NCBI RefSeq assembly: GCF_040546765.1
Contig: NZ_JBEPOK010000001.1
Location: 744,001 to 808,000 of the forward strand
Direction of reading: 5' to 3'
Source: Arthrobacter sp. OAP107
Lineage (GTDB): Bacteria > Actinomycetota > Actinomycetes > Actinomycetales > Micrococcaceae
Length of the DNA stretch: 64,000 bases
In this document: piece after piece, positions 8,531-17,028 of the stretch
Layout of the letters: each line of letters begins with the position of its first letter
Position numbering within the stretch: position 1 is the stretch's first letter
Program-made: the position numbers and the translations under genes
Notes under the pieces: model-generated
Database searches by the model: none
What the model saw: only the letters and a program-made list of their open reading frames with translations
What the model was told of the DNA's origin: nothing

Positions 8531-8974
8531 CTACTTCTTGGGGATGGTACGGCTGCGTCCACGGAACTCTGCAATGAGTTCCCCCGGCAGCTGGGCTCCG
8601 GGATCGGCAGCGAAGATCTGGATGTCGTAGAGGCCACTGCGGCCCGCACTTGAGCGGCGGTCTGCGACGGCGGTGATCACCTGGCCCTGGTAGGCCGGCT
8701 TGAGGAAGTTGATGTCGACGCCGGCAGCAACGGTGATGCTGTCAGGGTCGGCGGGCGACGCGGGGTTGCAGGCCAGGGCGAAGGCGGAGTCCGCGAAGGC
8801 GAAGATCATTCCGCCGTGCGCCATTCCGAAGCCGTTGAGCATTTCCTGCCGGAGGGTCATCCGGATGGTTGCGTGGCCGTCGCTGAGGGTGAGGACTTCT
8901 ATGCCCATCCATTCCGAGGCGTAGTCGTTCTCAAGGATGTGGTGGGCCACACCGGGGATTGCCGTTTCAGCCAT
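8531..8974 (-). CDS. paaI: Hotdog-fold phenylacetyl-CoA thioesterase
   Basis: A 147-residue hotdog thioesterase. NGFGMAHGGMIFAFADSAFA holds the conserved HGG and the catalytic Asp typical of PaaI. It is thought to rescue CoA from dead-end ring-hydroxylated or oxepin intermediates. It starts at an ATG with GGAGG 9 bp upstream and heads the paaI-paaK operon. The PaaR-like site at 8996 overlaps the expected promoter, so expression should follow phenylacetate supply. Confidence 0.93.
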   Translation of the reverse strand: MAETAIPGVAHHILENDYASEWMGIEVLTLSDGHATIRMTLRQEMLNGFGMAHGGMIFAFADSAFALACNPASPADPDSITVAAGVDINFLKPAYQGQVITAVADRRSSAGRSGLYDIQIFAADPGAQLPGELIAEFRGRSRTIPKK

Positions 8975-8995
8975 GCGTCGTTGCCTCCAGCTTTA

Positions 8996-9020
8996 TTTAC
9001 CGAATGTTCATTAGGTAATC
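8996..9020. promoter_or_regulatory. PaaR-like operator upstream of paaI-paaK
   Basis: The sequence TTTACCGAATGTTCATTAG followed by GTAAT is a partial palindrome that shares TTACCGAAYG with the sites at 121 and 4569. It lies 22 bp before the paaI start and overlaps the stop codon of the CPBP reading frame. Confidence 0.65.
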
Positions 9021-9855
9021 CCATGGGAGGGGGTCGTGTCAAGGGTGCGGGCCAGCCGGGCAGGCCCGGCGACGGCGATGACCACCAGTGCTGCCAGGAC
9101 GTGCAGGAGCGCAACGGTCCACCACAGAGTGAGGTAATCGGGCCCCAGCAGGGCGGGAAACACGAGGGCCCCGGAGGTGTTGAACGCGGCGTGGAAGACC
9201 ATGCAGATGGGGACGCTGCCACTGCTGTTGTAGAGCCAGGCCAGCAGTACGGACTGCGCCAGGACCATCAGCAGGAACGGCAGCGCCGGCCGCTGCCCGG
9301 TGGGATCCGACAGCAGCTCGGGCAGGTGCCATGCCGCCCACACCAGCCCGAGGAGCAGTGCCGCCGACAGGGCCGGGCGGTTCTGTTGAAGCAGCGGAAG
9401 GGCATAGCCTCGCCAGCCCAGCTCCTCGAAGAGGCCCACGGTCAGCAGCGTGAACGCGAAGGAGCCGAGCAGCATGAACCAGCCGGGGTTCGGGCCGAGC
9501 TCCGGAGCGGGCGCGCCGCCGGACACCGTGAGGCCCGTCGCCACCGTCACCAGCAGGCACGGAAGTCCCAAGGCGGCCAGGTACCAGCGGCTGCCACGCG
9601 CCAGCGCGCCAGCTGCCGGAGCAGCTGCTGCAGCTCGGCCTTGCCGCCGGCGAGGAAGGCGGTGATCGCCGCGGCCACGGCGGGCCCGAACGGGATCAGG
9701 GGCGAGCTGTTCGGGTTCAGGAGCGTCAGCGGCCACACCAGCCATGAAATCGCGAAGGCCAAAACGAAGAACAGCGGAAGCCGGTGGCCGGCGGGCCAGG
9801 CGGATCCTGCGGAAACGGCGGCAGCGCGGCCAGCTCTGTTCATCGGGACCACCAT
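9011..9855 (-). pseudogene. CPBP-family intramembrane protease, frameshifted
   Basis: Two overlapping minus-strand frames together encode one CPBP (Abi/CAAX) membrane protease. The N-terminal part (from 9855, MVVPMNRAG) reads through two hydrophobic segments to LARWRV near 9593; the second frame then continues as SRWYLAALGLPCLL to the stop at 9011. Restoring one G in the run near 9590 joins them as RWRVGSRWYLAALG. The catalytic motifs sit in the second part: FEELGWRGY (EExxxR), AWHLPELL and FHAAFNTSG. Thus either a real one-base loss or a sequence error. Family roles include prenyl-protein or bacteriocin-immunity proteolysis. Confidence 0.8.
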
Positions 9856-10110
9856 CGTTCAGGACGTTTGCAGCCGGGGACCCCGCTGTTCGGTGCCGTG
9901 CTGCGGATGGGCCGGTCCCGGGGCGCTGGCCCACTCCGGGTCCGGGACGGCGAAGGTGCGCCGACGTGGCAATCAACACCATTGTGTGCTCCCGGAAGCG
10001 CGGCAACAAGTGAAAGTATGGGGGAGGACCGCCTCGGCGCGTCCACTCAGAACACCGGCACGTCCAATGCAGCACGTTCCACGCGGGAGCTTCCAACCAG
10101 AGGACAGATC

Positions 10111-12252
10111 ATGGCCAAAGGGATATATGTCAGCGCGACCACTCCGGGATCGGGGAAGTCGCTCATAGCGCTGGGCCTGGCGGACACGCTCCACCGGCAC
10201 GCGGACCGGATCGGATTCTTCAAACCCGTGGTCCACGGCGACGAGGCCGGAGCGGATCCCATGGTGGCACTCATGAAGTCCCGCTTCGACCTCGACGACC
10301 AGCGCTGCCGCGGCGGCCTGACGTTCACCGAGGTCCGCGGCCTGCTCGCCGAGGGCCGGCGCGAGGACATTGACTCCCGCTGCGTGGAGATCTTCGCCGA
10401 GATGGGCCGGCACTGCGACGTCATCATCGTGGAGGGAACGGACCTTACCGGCCACGACGCCGCCGTCGAATTCGACCTCAACGCCCGCCTGGCGAACAAC
10501 CTGGCCGCGCCCATCGTCGCAGTGGTGGGCGCCAAGGGGCGCACCGTGGCGGAAGCCGCGGCCGCCGTCGACGTCGCCCGCAAGGAGCTCGCCGCCGAGA
10601 AGTGCTCGCTGCTGGCCATGATGGTGAACCGCGCCGACCCGGCGGACGTGGAGGCCATCATTGCCGCCGTGAAGCCGGGAGCGTCCGGCCGGCCCGTCTA
10701 CGTCTTCCCGGAGCTGGAGGACATCGCCCGGCCCACCACCGGCGAGGTGGGTACCGCGCTGGCACTGCGGCAGATCGCCGGCCGCGCGGACATGGAGCGG
10801 GACGTCCGTGACGTCAAGGTCGCCGCCATGAATGTGGGCAACTTTTTGAACGTGCTCGACGACGGCGCGCTGGTGATCGTGCCCGGCGACCGGGCGGACG
10901 TGATGGTGGCCTGCCTGGCGTCGTCGTTCTCGCCCGAGTTCCCGGTGCCGTCCGGGCTGATCCTCACTGGCGGCCTGGCCCCGGACGCCAACATCTACCC
11001 GCTGCTGGCCTCCGCGCCGTTCCCGGTGTTCGCCACGGACGATGACACGTACACCACGGCGCGGCGCGTGTCCGAGGTGCGCAGCGAAATCTGGAGCGGC
11101 CACCGGCGCAAGGTGGCCTCCGCGCTGGGCCTGTGGTCCCGGCAGGTGGACGAGGCCGAGATGCTCGAGCGCCTGCACCTGCCCCGCGCCGAGAGGATGA
11201 CCCCGCTGCGGTTCCTGCACGACCTGATCGAGCGGGCCCGCTCGCAGCGCCGCCACATCGTGCTGCCGGAGGGCAAGGACATCCGGATCCTGAAGGCCGC
11301 CGAGATCCTGCACCGCCGGGACGTGTGCGACCTGACGCTGCTGGGGCGGGAAGCCGACATCCGGGAACTTGCAGCCAGCCGGGGCATCGACCTTTCCGGG
11401 ATCAACATCGTGGACCCCGCGACCTCCGAGCTGCGCCAGGACTTCGCCGCCAGGTATGCCGAACTCCGGGCCCACAAGGGCGTCGACCTGGCCCGGGCAC
11501 TGGAGGTCATGCAGGACGAAAGCTACTTCGGCACCATGATGGTGCAGCTGGGCGTGGTGGACGGCATGGTGTCCGGCGCCGCACACACCACGGCCCACAC
11601 CATCCGGCCGGCCTTGGAGTTTGTGAAGACCCGGCAGGGCGTGAAGATCGTCTCCTCGGTGTTCCTGATGCTCATGCCGGACCGGGTACTGGTCTACGGC
11701 GACTGTGCGGTGAACCCGGATCCGAACGTGGAGCAGCTCGCGGACATCGCGCTGGCCTCGGCCGAGACCGCTTCCCAGTTTGGGGTGGAGCCCCGGGTTG
11801 CCATGCTGTCCTACTCCACCGGCGGCTCCGGCTCGGGGTCTGCGGTGGAAGAGGTCCGGCAGGCCACCGACCTGGTGCGTGAGCGCCGCCCGGATCTCGC
11901 CGTCGAAGGCCCCATCCAGTACGACGCCGCCGTGGACGCCTCCATCGCCGAGTCCAAGATGCCGGGCTCGTCCGTGGCCGGGCAGGCGACCGTGTTCATC
12001 TTCCCGGACCTGAACACCGGCAACAACACGTACAAGGCGGTGCAGCAGAGTTCCGGAGCGGTCGCCGTCGGGCCTGTCCTGCAGGGGCTTCGCAAGCCCG
12101 TCAACGACCTGTCCCGCGGCTGCACCGTGGAGGACATCGTGAACACTGTCGCCATCACCGCCATCCAGGCGCAGAGCCTGGCCGCCCCGGCGGAACCGTC
12201 TGCCGCCGGATCCGGTACCGAACCGTCCGCCGTTTCAGCAGCCCAGGCTTAG
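10111..12252 (+). CDS. pta: Phosphate acetyltransferase, long form
   Basis: A 713-residue enzyme that interconverts acetyl-CoA and acetyl phosphate. Residues 1-350 hold the P-loop BioD-like domain (SATTPGSGKS) and DRTGG linker of long-form Pta; the rest is the PTA_PTB catalytic domain with FLMLMPDRVLVYGDCAVNP and SGSAVEEVRQATDLV. The frame is open well upstream, but AGAGGACAG before ATG 10111 and the conserved N-terminal MAKGIYVSATTPGSGKS set this start. An Ala/Ser/Pro-rich tail of about 20 residues ends the protein. It is cotranscribed with ackA, 8 bp downstream. Confidence 0.96.
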   Translation: MAKGIYVSATTPGSGKSLIALGLADTLHRHADRIGFFKPVVHGDEAGADPMVALMKSRFDLDDQRCRGGLTFTEVRGLLAEGRREDIDSRCVEIFAEMGRHCDVIIVEGTDLTGHDAAVEFDLNARLANNLAAPIVAVVGAKGRTVAEAAAAVDVARKELAAEKCSLLAMMVNRADPADVEAIIAAVKPGASGRPVYVFPELEDIARPTTGEVGTALALRQIAGRADMERDVRDVKVAAMNVGNFLNVLDDGALVIVPGDRADVMVACLASSFSPEFPVPSGLILTGGLAPDANIYPLLASAPFPVFATDDDTYTTARRVSEVRSEIWSGHRRKVASALGLWSRQVDEAEMLERLHLPRAERMTPLRFLHDLIERARSQRRHIVLPEGKDIRILKAAEILHRRDVCDLTLLGREADIRELAASRGIDLSGINIVDPATSELRQDFAARYAELRAHKGVDLARALEVMQDESYFGTMMVQLGVVDGMVSGAAHTTAHTIRPALEFVKTRQGVKIVSSVFLMLMPDRVLVYGDCAVNPDPNVEQLADIALASAETASQFGVEPRVAMLSYSTGGSGSGSAVEEVRQATDLVRERRPDLAVEGPIQYDAAVDASIAESKMPGSSVAGQATVFIFPDLNTGNNTYKAVQQSSGAVAVGPVLQGLRKPVNDLSRGCTVEDIVNTVAITAIQAQSLAAPAEPSAAGSGTEPSAVSAAQA

Positions 12253-12260
12253 GAGGCCCC

Positions 12261-13415
12261 ATGCTCGTGCTCGTCATCAACTCCGGCTCGTCCTCGCTCA
12301 AGTACCAGGTGCGCGACGTCGCCGAAGGCAGTGTCCTCACCGAAGGGCTGATCGAGCGGATCGGCGTGTCCAACGGCGGCCAGGGCGACGGCGAGGTGGT
12401 GGGCCCGGCGGACCATGCCGAGGCACTCGAGCAGGTGGACGCGGCCATCCACGAGGTGCTGGGCGGCAGGCAACTGGACGCGGTGGGGCACCGGGTGGTG
12501 CACGGCGGCGAGCGGTTCGGCGAGCCGGTGCTGATCGACAACGAGATCACCCGGGCCATCGAACGGCTGAACCCTCTGGCGCCGTTGCACAATCCCGCGA
12601 ACGTGCTGGGCATCCGGGCCATCACCAAGAAGTGGCCGGACATGCCGCAGGTGGCCGTGTTCGACACAGCCTTCCACCGCAGCCTGCCCGAGCACGCCTG
12701 GCGCTACGCCGTTCCCGACGAGCTCTACACCAGCCACGGGATCCGCCGGTACGGCTTCCACGGGACCTCGCACGAATACGTCACCAACCGGGCTGCCGCG
12801 CTGCTGGATATCCCGGTGGAGGAGTTCGACGGCGTGATCGCCCACCTCGGCAACGGCGCCTCCGTCACGGCGATCCACGGCGGCAAATCCGTGGACACGT
12901 CCATGGGGTTCACGCCGTTGGAGGGGCTGGTCATGGGGACCCGCTCCGGCGACCTGGACCCGTCCATCCTCGTGTTCCTGGCCCGCACCGGCTGGAACGC
13001 CGAGGACCTCGATTCGATGCTGAACCGCGAGTCCGGGCTCAAGGGTCTCGCGGGCAACAACGACATGCGCTCTGTGGTGGAGGCGGCCGAATCCGGTGAT
13101 TCCCGGGCGGCCACCGCCCTCGCGGTGACCTCGTACCGGCTGGCAAAGTACATCGGCGGTTACCACGTGGCAGTTGGCGGGGCCAAGGCGCTGGTGTTCA
13201 CGGCCGGGATTGGCGAGAACTCGCACCAGTTCCGTGCACTGGTGGGGGAGCGGCTGGGTGCGCTGGGCATCGAGCTCGACGCCGGGCTGAACAGTGAGCG
13301 GTCCAAGGAACCCCGGGTGATTTCCACCGAAGCCTCCGCCATCCCTGTCCTGGTGGTGCCCACTGACGAGGAGCGCGCCATCGCCGAGGCCACTGCAGCG
13401 GTCGTCGGCGGTTAG
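12261..13415 (+). CDS. ackA: Acetate kinase
   Basis: A 384-residue ASKHA-fold kinase making acetate and ATP from acetyl phosphate and ADP (reversible). Seen: the family N-terminus VLVINSGSSSLKYQV, AVFDTAFH, RRYGFHGTSHEYV and LVFTAGIGENS. The Shine-Dalgarno sequence TAGGAGG includes the pta stop codon, so translation is probably coupled. With pta it forms the overflow/acetate-assimilation pathway. It ends in a strong hairpin shared with the convergent GGDEF-EAL gene. Confidence 0.97.
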   Translation: MLVLVINSGSSSLKYQVRDVAEGSVLTEGLIERIGVSNGGQGDGEVVGPADHAEALEQVDAAIHEVLGGRQLDAVGHRVVHGGERFGEPVLIDNEITRAIERLNPLAPLHNPANVLGIRAITKKWPDMPQVAVFDTAFHRSLPEHAWRYAVPDELYTSHGIRRYGFHGTSHEYVTNRAAALLDIPVEEFDGVIAHLGNGASVTAIHGGKSVDTSMGFTPLEGLVMGTRSGDLDPSILVFLARTGWNAEDLDSMLNRESGLKGLAGNNDMRSVVEAAESGDSRAATALAVTSYRLAKYIGGYHVAVGGAKALVFTAGIGENSHQFRALVGERLGALGIELDAGLNSERSKEPRVISTEASAIPVLVVPTDEERAIAEATAAVVGG

Positions 13416-13428
13416 TTGCTCGGCGAGC

Positions 13429-13474
13429 GCTCCGTAGGCGCCCTTTTGAGTCCGCAAAACGGCATTTACGGAGC
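13429..13474. terminator. Bidirectional terminator-like hairpin after ackA
   Basis: GCTCCGTA-GGC-GCC-C-TTTTG pairs with its near complement ending ACGGAGC, giving a long stem with two small internal loops and a short apex. It sits between the convergent ackA and GGDEF-EAL genes, 14 and 13 bp from their stops. Confidence 0.6.
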
Positions 13475-13486
13475 AACCGATGGGAA

Positions 13487-15022
13487 TCAGCCGGGCCAGA
13501 TGTCCTGCCAGGCGAGGCGTTCGGTGAAGTCGGCCGCGGGGAGGGGGCGGCTGAAGTAGTAGCCCTGCCCGCTGATGCAGCCGGTGTTCCGCAGGTGCTC
13601 GGCCTGTTCCGCGTTTTCCACGCCCTCCCACACCGCCTCCAGCCCGCAGGCCCGGATGAGCTGCAGGATGGCCGCGATCAGGGCAGGCTGCGCAGGGTCG
13701 CTGCCGAGGGCGGTGAGGAGTGTCCGGTCCACCTTGACCCGGTCCACGGGCAGCCGCCGCAGGTAGCTGATGGAGGAGTACCCGGTGCCGAAGTCGTCGA
13801 TCTCCAGGCCCACTCCAAGCTTCCGCAGGCTGGCGAGCGTGTAGCGGTCGAGCTCGTTGCCCTTGATGATGTCACTCTCGGTCAGCTCCAGGACCAGAAG
13901 GGCAGGCTCCAGTTGGGCGGCGGTGAGCGCATCCCGCACGTCCTCGATGAACTCGAGCCGCTGCAGGTCTGCCGCTGAAACATTGATGCGCATGTCGAAG
14001 TTGTGGCGGCCCGTTTCGGGAGAGCTCCGCCAGCGCCGGAGCTGTTCCACGGAATTCTTGAGCACCCAGTTGCCGAGCTCCGATATGAGGCCCGTCTCCT
14101 CGGCGATGGGAATGAATTCGTCCGGCATGATCAGGCCGCGCTTGGGGTGTTTCCAGCGGACCAGGGCCTCCACGCCCTCGATTTTTCCTGAGGCGAGTTC
14201 GATGACCGGCTGGTAGTACAGCACCAGCTGGTCGGTGGCGATGGCCTCGCGCAGTTCCCCCACCAGCTGGTTGCGGAGCTGCCGGGCGTGCAGCATGGCC
14301 GGTTCGAACACGCGCAGCTTGTTGCGGGCGTCGGCCTTGGAGGCGTACATCGCGATGTCCGCCTCCATGAGCAGCTCCTCCGACGTCTCGCCGGGATCCG
14401 CAATCCGAAGCCCCAGGCTGGCCCCGCAGCGGATGGTCTTGCCGTCCACCTCCAGGGTCGCGTTGAGGGCGTCCAATATCCGGTTTCCGACGGCGGCCGC
14501 CTTGGCCGGCGTTGTGGCGGGGAGCAAAACGGCGAACTCGTCGCCGCCCAGCCGGGCCACCATGTCGCCGTCGCGCACGCAGGAGCGGATCCGTTCGCCC
14601 ACCGTGGCCAGCACCTGGTCGCCCATGGAGTGGCCCAGTGAATCGTTGATGCTCTTGAAGGCGTCCAGGTCCAGCAGCAGCAGCGCCGGCGGCAGCCCGC
14701 CGTCGGACGCCTCCGCCTGGGCATCATTGACGGCACTGACCAGCGCCGACCGGTTGTACAGTCCGGTCAGGGAATCGGTGAGCGCCATCTGCTGCAGCTC
14801 TTTGTGCGCCGCGTTGAGCATGCGTGTGCGGGATTCCACACGCTCCTCGAGCTCCTGGTAGATGATCTGCAGGTCCTCGGCCAGCAGGTTGGTGCCCATG
14901 ATCACCGCGTCCAGCTCGTCCCTGGCCTCGGAAATTTCAATGCGCGAGTGGAGTTCCCCGGCGGCCAGCCGGACGATGCCGTCCAGCAGCTTCCCGAGCC
15001 GGGGATCCTCGTTAGAAAACAT
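13487..15022 (-). CDS. GGDEF-EAL protein (c-di-GMP turnover)
   Basis: A 511-residue cytoplasmic protein. An N-terminal region of about 75 residues ends in a likely signalling helix (IIYQELEERVESRTRML). The diguanylate cyclase domain has an intact GGDEF at 159-163, and the phosphodiesterase domain an intact EAL at 285-287 with INVSA, LELTESD, DDFGTGYSS, KVDRT and EGVE. Both activities look possible. There is no membrane or PAS/GAF sensor, so input must come through partners. The ATG at 15022 overlaps the upstream STAS-like gene by 11 bp (a TTG at 15028 is an alternative), implying translational coupling in a TPR/STAS/GGDEF-EAL operon. Confidence 0.93.
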   Translation of the reverse strand: MFSNEDPRLGKLLDGIVRLAAGELHSRIEISEARDELDAVIMGTNLLAEDLQIIYQELEERVESRTRMLNAAHKELQQMALTDSLTGLYNRSALVSAVNDAQAEASDGGLPPALLLLDLDAFKSINDSLGHSMGDQVLATVGERIRSCVRDGDMVARLGGDEFAVLLPATTPAKAAAVGNRILDALNATLEVDGKTIRCGASLGLRIADPGETSEELLMEADIAMYASKADARNKLRVFEPAMLHARQLRNQLVGELREAIATDQLVLYYQPVIELASGKIEGVEALVRWKHPKRGLIMPDEFIPIAEETGLISELGNWVLKNSVEQLRRWRSSPETGRHNFDMRINVSAADLQRLEFIEDVRDALTAAQLEPALLVLELTESDIIKGNELDRYTLASLRKLGVGLEIDDFGTGYSSISYLRRLPVDRVKVDRTLLTALGSDPAQPALIAAILQLIRACGLEAVWEGVENAEQAEHLRNTGCISGQGYYFSRPLPAADFTERLAWQDIWPG

Positions 15023-15443
15023 CGTCAAGGCGGCTCAACCAGTCGAGAGCGTCGTTTTCGGCGGTGAAATAGCGGGCCGGTACCGAGCTGAATTCGCCGC
15101 CGAGCAGAAAGTGCCCGAGCAGCCTGTCCACTGGAGTTTCGCCGAGGATCGCCCAGGCGGACACCGAGGGGATCGCGGCGTAGGCGGCCCGCGCGGCGCG
15201 GTTTACGGACGTCACTCCGGACAGTTCAAGGACGACGGCGACCCTCCGGTCCCCGGCCAGCTCACCCAGGCGGCGGTACAGCTGGGCGGCCGCGGTCTCG
15301 TTCAGGTCGGCGCCGCGGGGGAGGACCGCCTTGACGGCGAGGTCGGGCAGCACGGTGAAGGTGACGACGGGCGCGGGAGCAGGGCGCGTCGATGACTCCG
15401 GCTGCAGCGGTGCGGCACCGGGAAACACTGTCGCTTCTGGCAT
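15012..15443 (-). CDS. SpoIIAA/SEC14-type STAS-like protein
   Basis: A 143-residue soluble protein. After a 30-residue Pro/Ala-rich start it has the alternating pattern of a STAS-like fold (VAVVLELSGVTSVNRAARAAY), then ILGETPVDRLLGHFLLG and YFTAENDALDWL. The same LGxxPVDR and YFT-E-AL-WL signature recurs in the proteins at 18888 and 54265, so it belongs to a local paralogue family. Function unknown; in this operon it could relay a signal to the GGDEF-EAL protein. Its ATG directly follows the TAA of the TPR gene (TAAATG), with AGGGGGG as ribosome site inside that gene. Confidence 0.8.
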   Translation of the reverse strand: MPEATVFPGAAPLQPESSTRPAPAPVVTFTVLPDLAVKAVLPRGADLNETAAAQLYRRLGELAGDRRVAVVLELSGVTSVNRAARAAYAAIPSVSAWAILGETPVDRLLGHFLLGGEFSSVPARYFTAENDALDWLSRLDDVF

Positions 15444-16505
15444 TTACCCCCCCTGGAGAAATTGCTGTTGGCGCCGGTCCGAAGGCTCCCTTGAGGCGAT
15501 GAAACCACGGACGGTGGCGCTACGCTCCGGTGCAGCAGCTGTATCGAACAGCGTAGCGGCCTCGTCAAGCATCTGCAGTGATTCCGCTTCGTGTCCCTGC
15601 GCCATCAGTGCCCTGCCCAGAACGAAGGTGGCCTCTGCCGCGGTCTGGGTGGCGAGGATGGGGAACTTGCTGCGCAGCGGGGTCAGCAGGCTGATCGCCG
15701 TCTCCATGTCCCCGGTGAGGTAATACCAGTGGGCGCGTACCAGGGACATCTCCAGGATGTCCCGTTCGCTGCCGCCCACCACCTCGGTGGCGAGCTCGGC
15801 GCGCTCGATGCAACGCAGCGTTGCGGCGTCGCCCAGCTTGGCCTGCAGGCGCATTTCCGCGGAGGCGCGGTTGAAGCGTGCCCACAGGTCGACGTCCTGG
15901 GAGGGGGAGAGTTTGCCCGCGGCCAGGTCGTGGTAGTGGCCGCCCTCGTTGACCCGGTTGCTGAGGAACGCGACATTTCCGATGACCCAGTAGGCCTTGC
16001 CGGCGGTGTCCTCGTCCACGTGGTCGGTGAGCAGCGACTCCAGATCCAGGCACTGCTGCCAGGCGTCCTCGTGCCGCCCGCTTTCCGCGAGGGCGGCGAT
16101 CAGTGCCTGCTGGGCCTGGATATGCAGGTACACGTTTTCAGAGTCCCCGGCCACGAGCCGGGCGGCGGTTGAGGCGGCGTCAACCGCCTCGGGAAGACGG
16201 CCCAGGCCCTGCAGTGAATGGGCCAGCAAGGTTGCCGCCCGGGCGCCAAGATCGGGGGCCGAGGCGGCAACGGGATGGGCAGCCAGGCCGGCCGCGAGTT
16301 CCTGGCACTCCTGGATGGACCCCTGGTTCCGCAGGCACTCGGCCTGCAGCAGGACCATTTTCCACCAGCGGACCTCGTCGCCGGCCTCCTGCGCCAGTTC
16401 GGCGGCGTGCCCGGCTCCGGCATATGCGGCGGTGTAGTCCCGCCGCTTCCAGCTTTCGCGCGCAGCCAACTCCGCGATCACGAAGGGTGACAAGTCGCGC
16501 TGCAT
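15444..16505 (-). CDS. TPR-rich helical protein
   Basis: A 353-residue protein made almost entirely of paired helices with tetratricopeptide character (for example RRDYTAAYAGAGHAAELAQE, LLAHSLQGLGRLPEAVDAAS, ALIAALAESGRHEDAWQQCL and FVLGRALMAQGHEAESLQML). No helix-turn-helix or enzyme domain is visible. The ATG at 16505 has GGGAG 7 bp upstream; another ATG six bases earlier is too close to it. It heads the operon with the STAS-like and GGDEF-EAL genes and is divergent from a small secreted peptide. TPR proteins bind peptides or partner proteins, so a sensor or scaffold role is inferred. Confidence 0.85.
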   Translation of the reverse strand: MQRDLSPFVIAELAARESWKRRDYTAAYAGAGHAAELAQEAGDEVRWWKMVLLQAECLRNQGSIQECQELAAGLAAHPVAASAPDLGARAATLLAHSLQGLGRLPEAVDAASTAARLVAGDSENVYLHIQAQQALIAALAESGRHEDAWQQCLDLESLLTDHVDEDTAGKAYWVIGNVAFLSNRVNEGGHYHDLAAGKLSPSQDVDLWARFNRASAEMRLQAKLGDAATLRCIERAELATEVVGGSERDILEMSLVRAHWYYLTGDMETAISLLTPLRSKFPILATQTAAEATFVLGRALMAQGHEAESLQMLDEAATLFDTAAAPERSATVRGFIASREPSDRRQQQFLQGG

Positions 16506-16637
16506 AGGCATGCTCCCAATTATCCATAATCCTGCCCCTGGTAGGCCGTGCAGGAGGACTGAACTCTGCTTATTACGGCGATTGCAAGACGCCCGCGGAA
16601 AAACATGGTCAATCCTGTGGATTTGACAGGAAATGAC

Positions 16638-16669
16638 TTGACCAAACCTTGATCCAGTGACCGTATACT
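16638..16669 (+). promoter_or_regulatory. Candidate promoter of the secreted-peptide gene
   Basis: TATACT at 16664-16669 is a good -10 and lies 56 bp before the peptide start. TTGACC at 16638-16643 is the best -35 but is 20 bp away, longer than ideal, which hints at dependence on an activator. TTGACA at 16623 is too far upstream to pair with it. Confidence 0.45.
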
Positions 16670-16724
16670 GTCGCCCGTAATGTGCAATTCGGTTCACGGC
16701 TACAAACGACGAAAGGGACAGCGG

Positions 16725-16883
16725 ATGAAGAAACTTGCCGCAACACTTGTTATGACCGGCATCCTTGCAGTGGCAGGTTTCGCTGCTCCTGCAAACGCGG
16801 CACCGAAGGAGAAGGACACCACCACGTCCTCCACTTCGAACAGCGAGGTCAACTACGCCACCATCGGCTGGTGGCCCAACTAG
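16725..16883 (+). CDS. Small secreted peptide, 52 residues
   Basis: Starts MKKLAATLVMTGILAVAGFA with a textbook Sec signal peptide and an AxA-type cleavage site (ANA after residue 25). The predicted mature peptide is about 27 residues: a charged/Thr-Ser-rich linker then VNYATIGWWPN at the C-terminus, with no cysteine. AAAGGGA lies 7 bp before the ATG. It is divergent from the TPR/STAS/GGDEF-EAL operon and closed by two hairpins, so it is an independent short transcript. It may be a signalling peptide or a small exported structural peptide; no family recognised. Confidence 0.75.
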   Translation: MKKLAATLVMTGILAVAGFAAPANAAPKEKDTTTSSTSNSEVNYATIGWWPN

Positions 16884-16912
16884 GGCTGGCAGAAACCAGC
16901 CAGAATTGCGAG

Positions 16913-16951
16913 AACCGCCCCGGACCTGCTGGTCCGGGGCGGTTCACGTTT
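16913..16951 (+). terminator. Rho-independent terminator of the peptide gene
   Basis: A perfect 14-bp stem (AACCGCCCCGGACC with its complement) closes a TGCT loop and is followed by CACGTTTT. A smaller hairpin, GGCTGG-CAGAAA-CCAGCC at 16884-16901, begins immediately after the stop codon. Confidence 0.9.
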
Positions 16952-17028
16952 TGAGGCGGCTGTCGTTTGCGGAGGTTGTCGTTTGGGGCGGGACGGACGA
17001 CGGCGGCCGGGCGGTTGGGCGCGCAGGG

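Noticed and set aside
9973..11598. A 541-codon open frame antisense to pta
   Set aside because: His/Gly/Arg-rich composition without any recognisable fold or ribosome site; it mirrors the codon structure of pta on the other strand.
12249..13631. A 460-codon frame antisense to ackA
   Set aside because: Shadow of the acetate kinase gene; no family pattern and it would run through the terminator hairpin at 13429.
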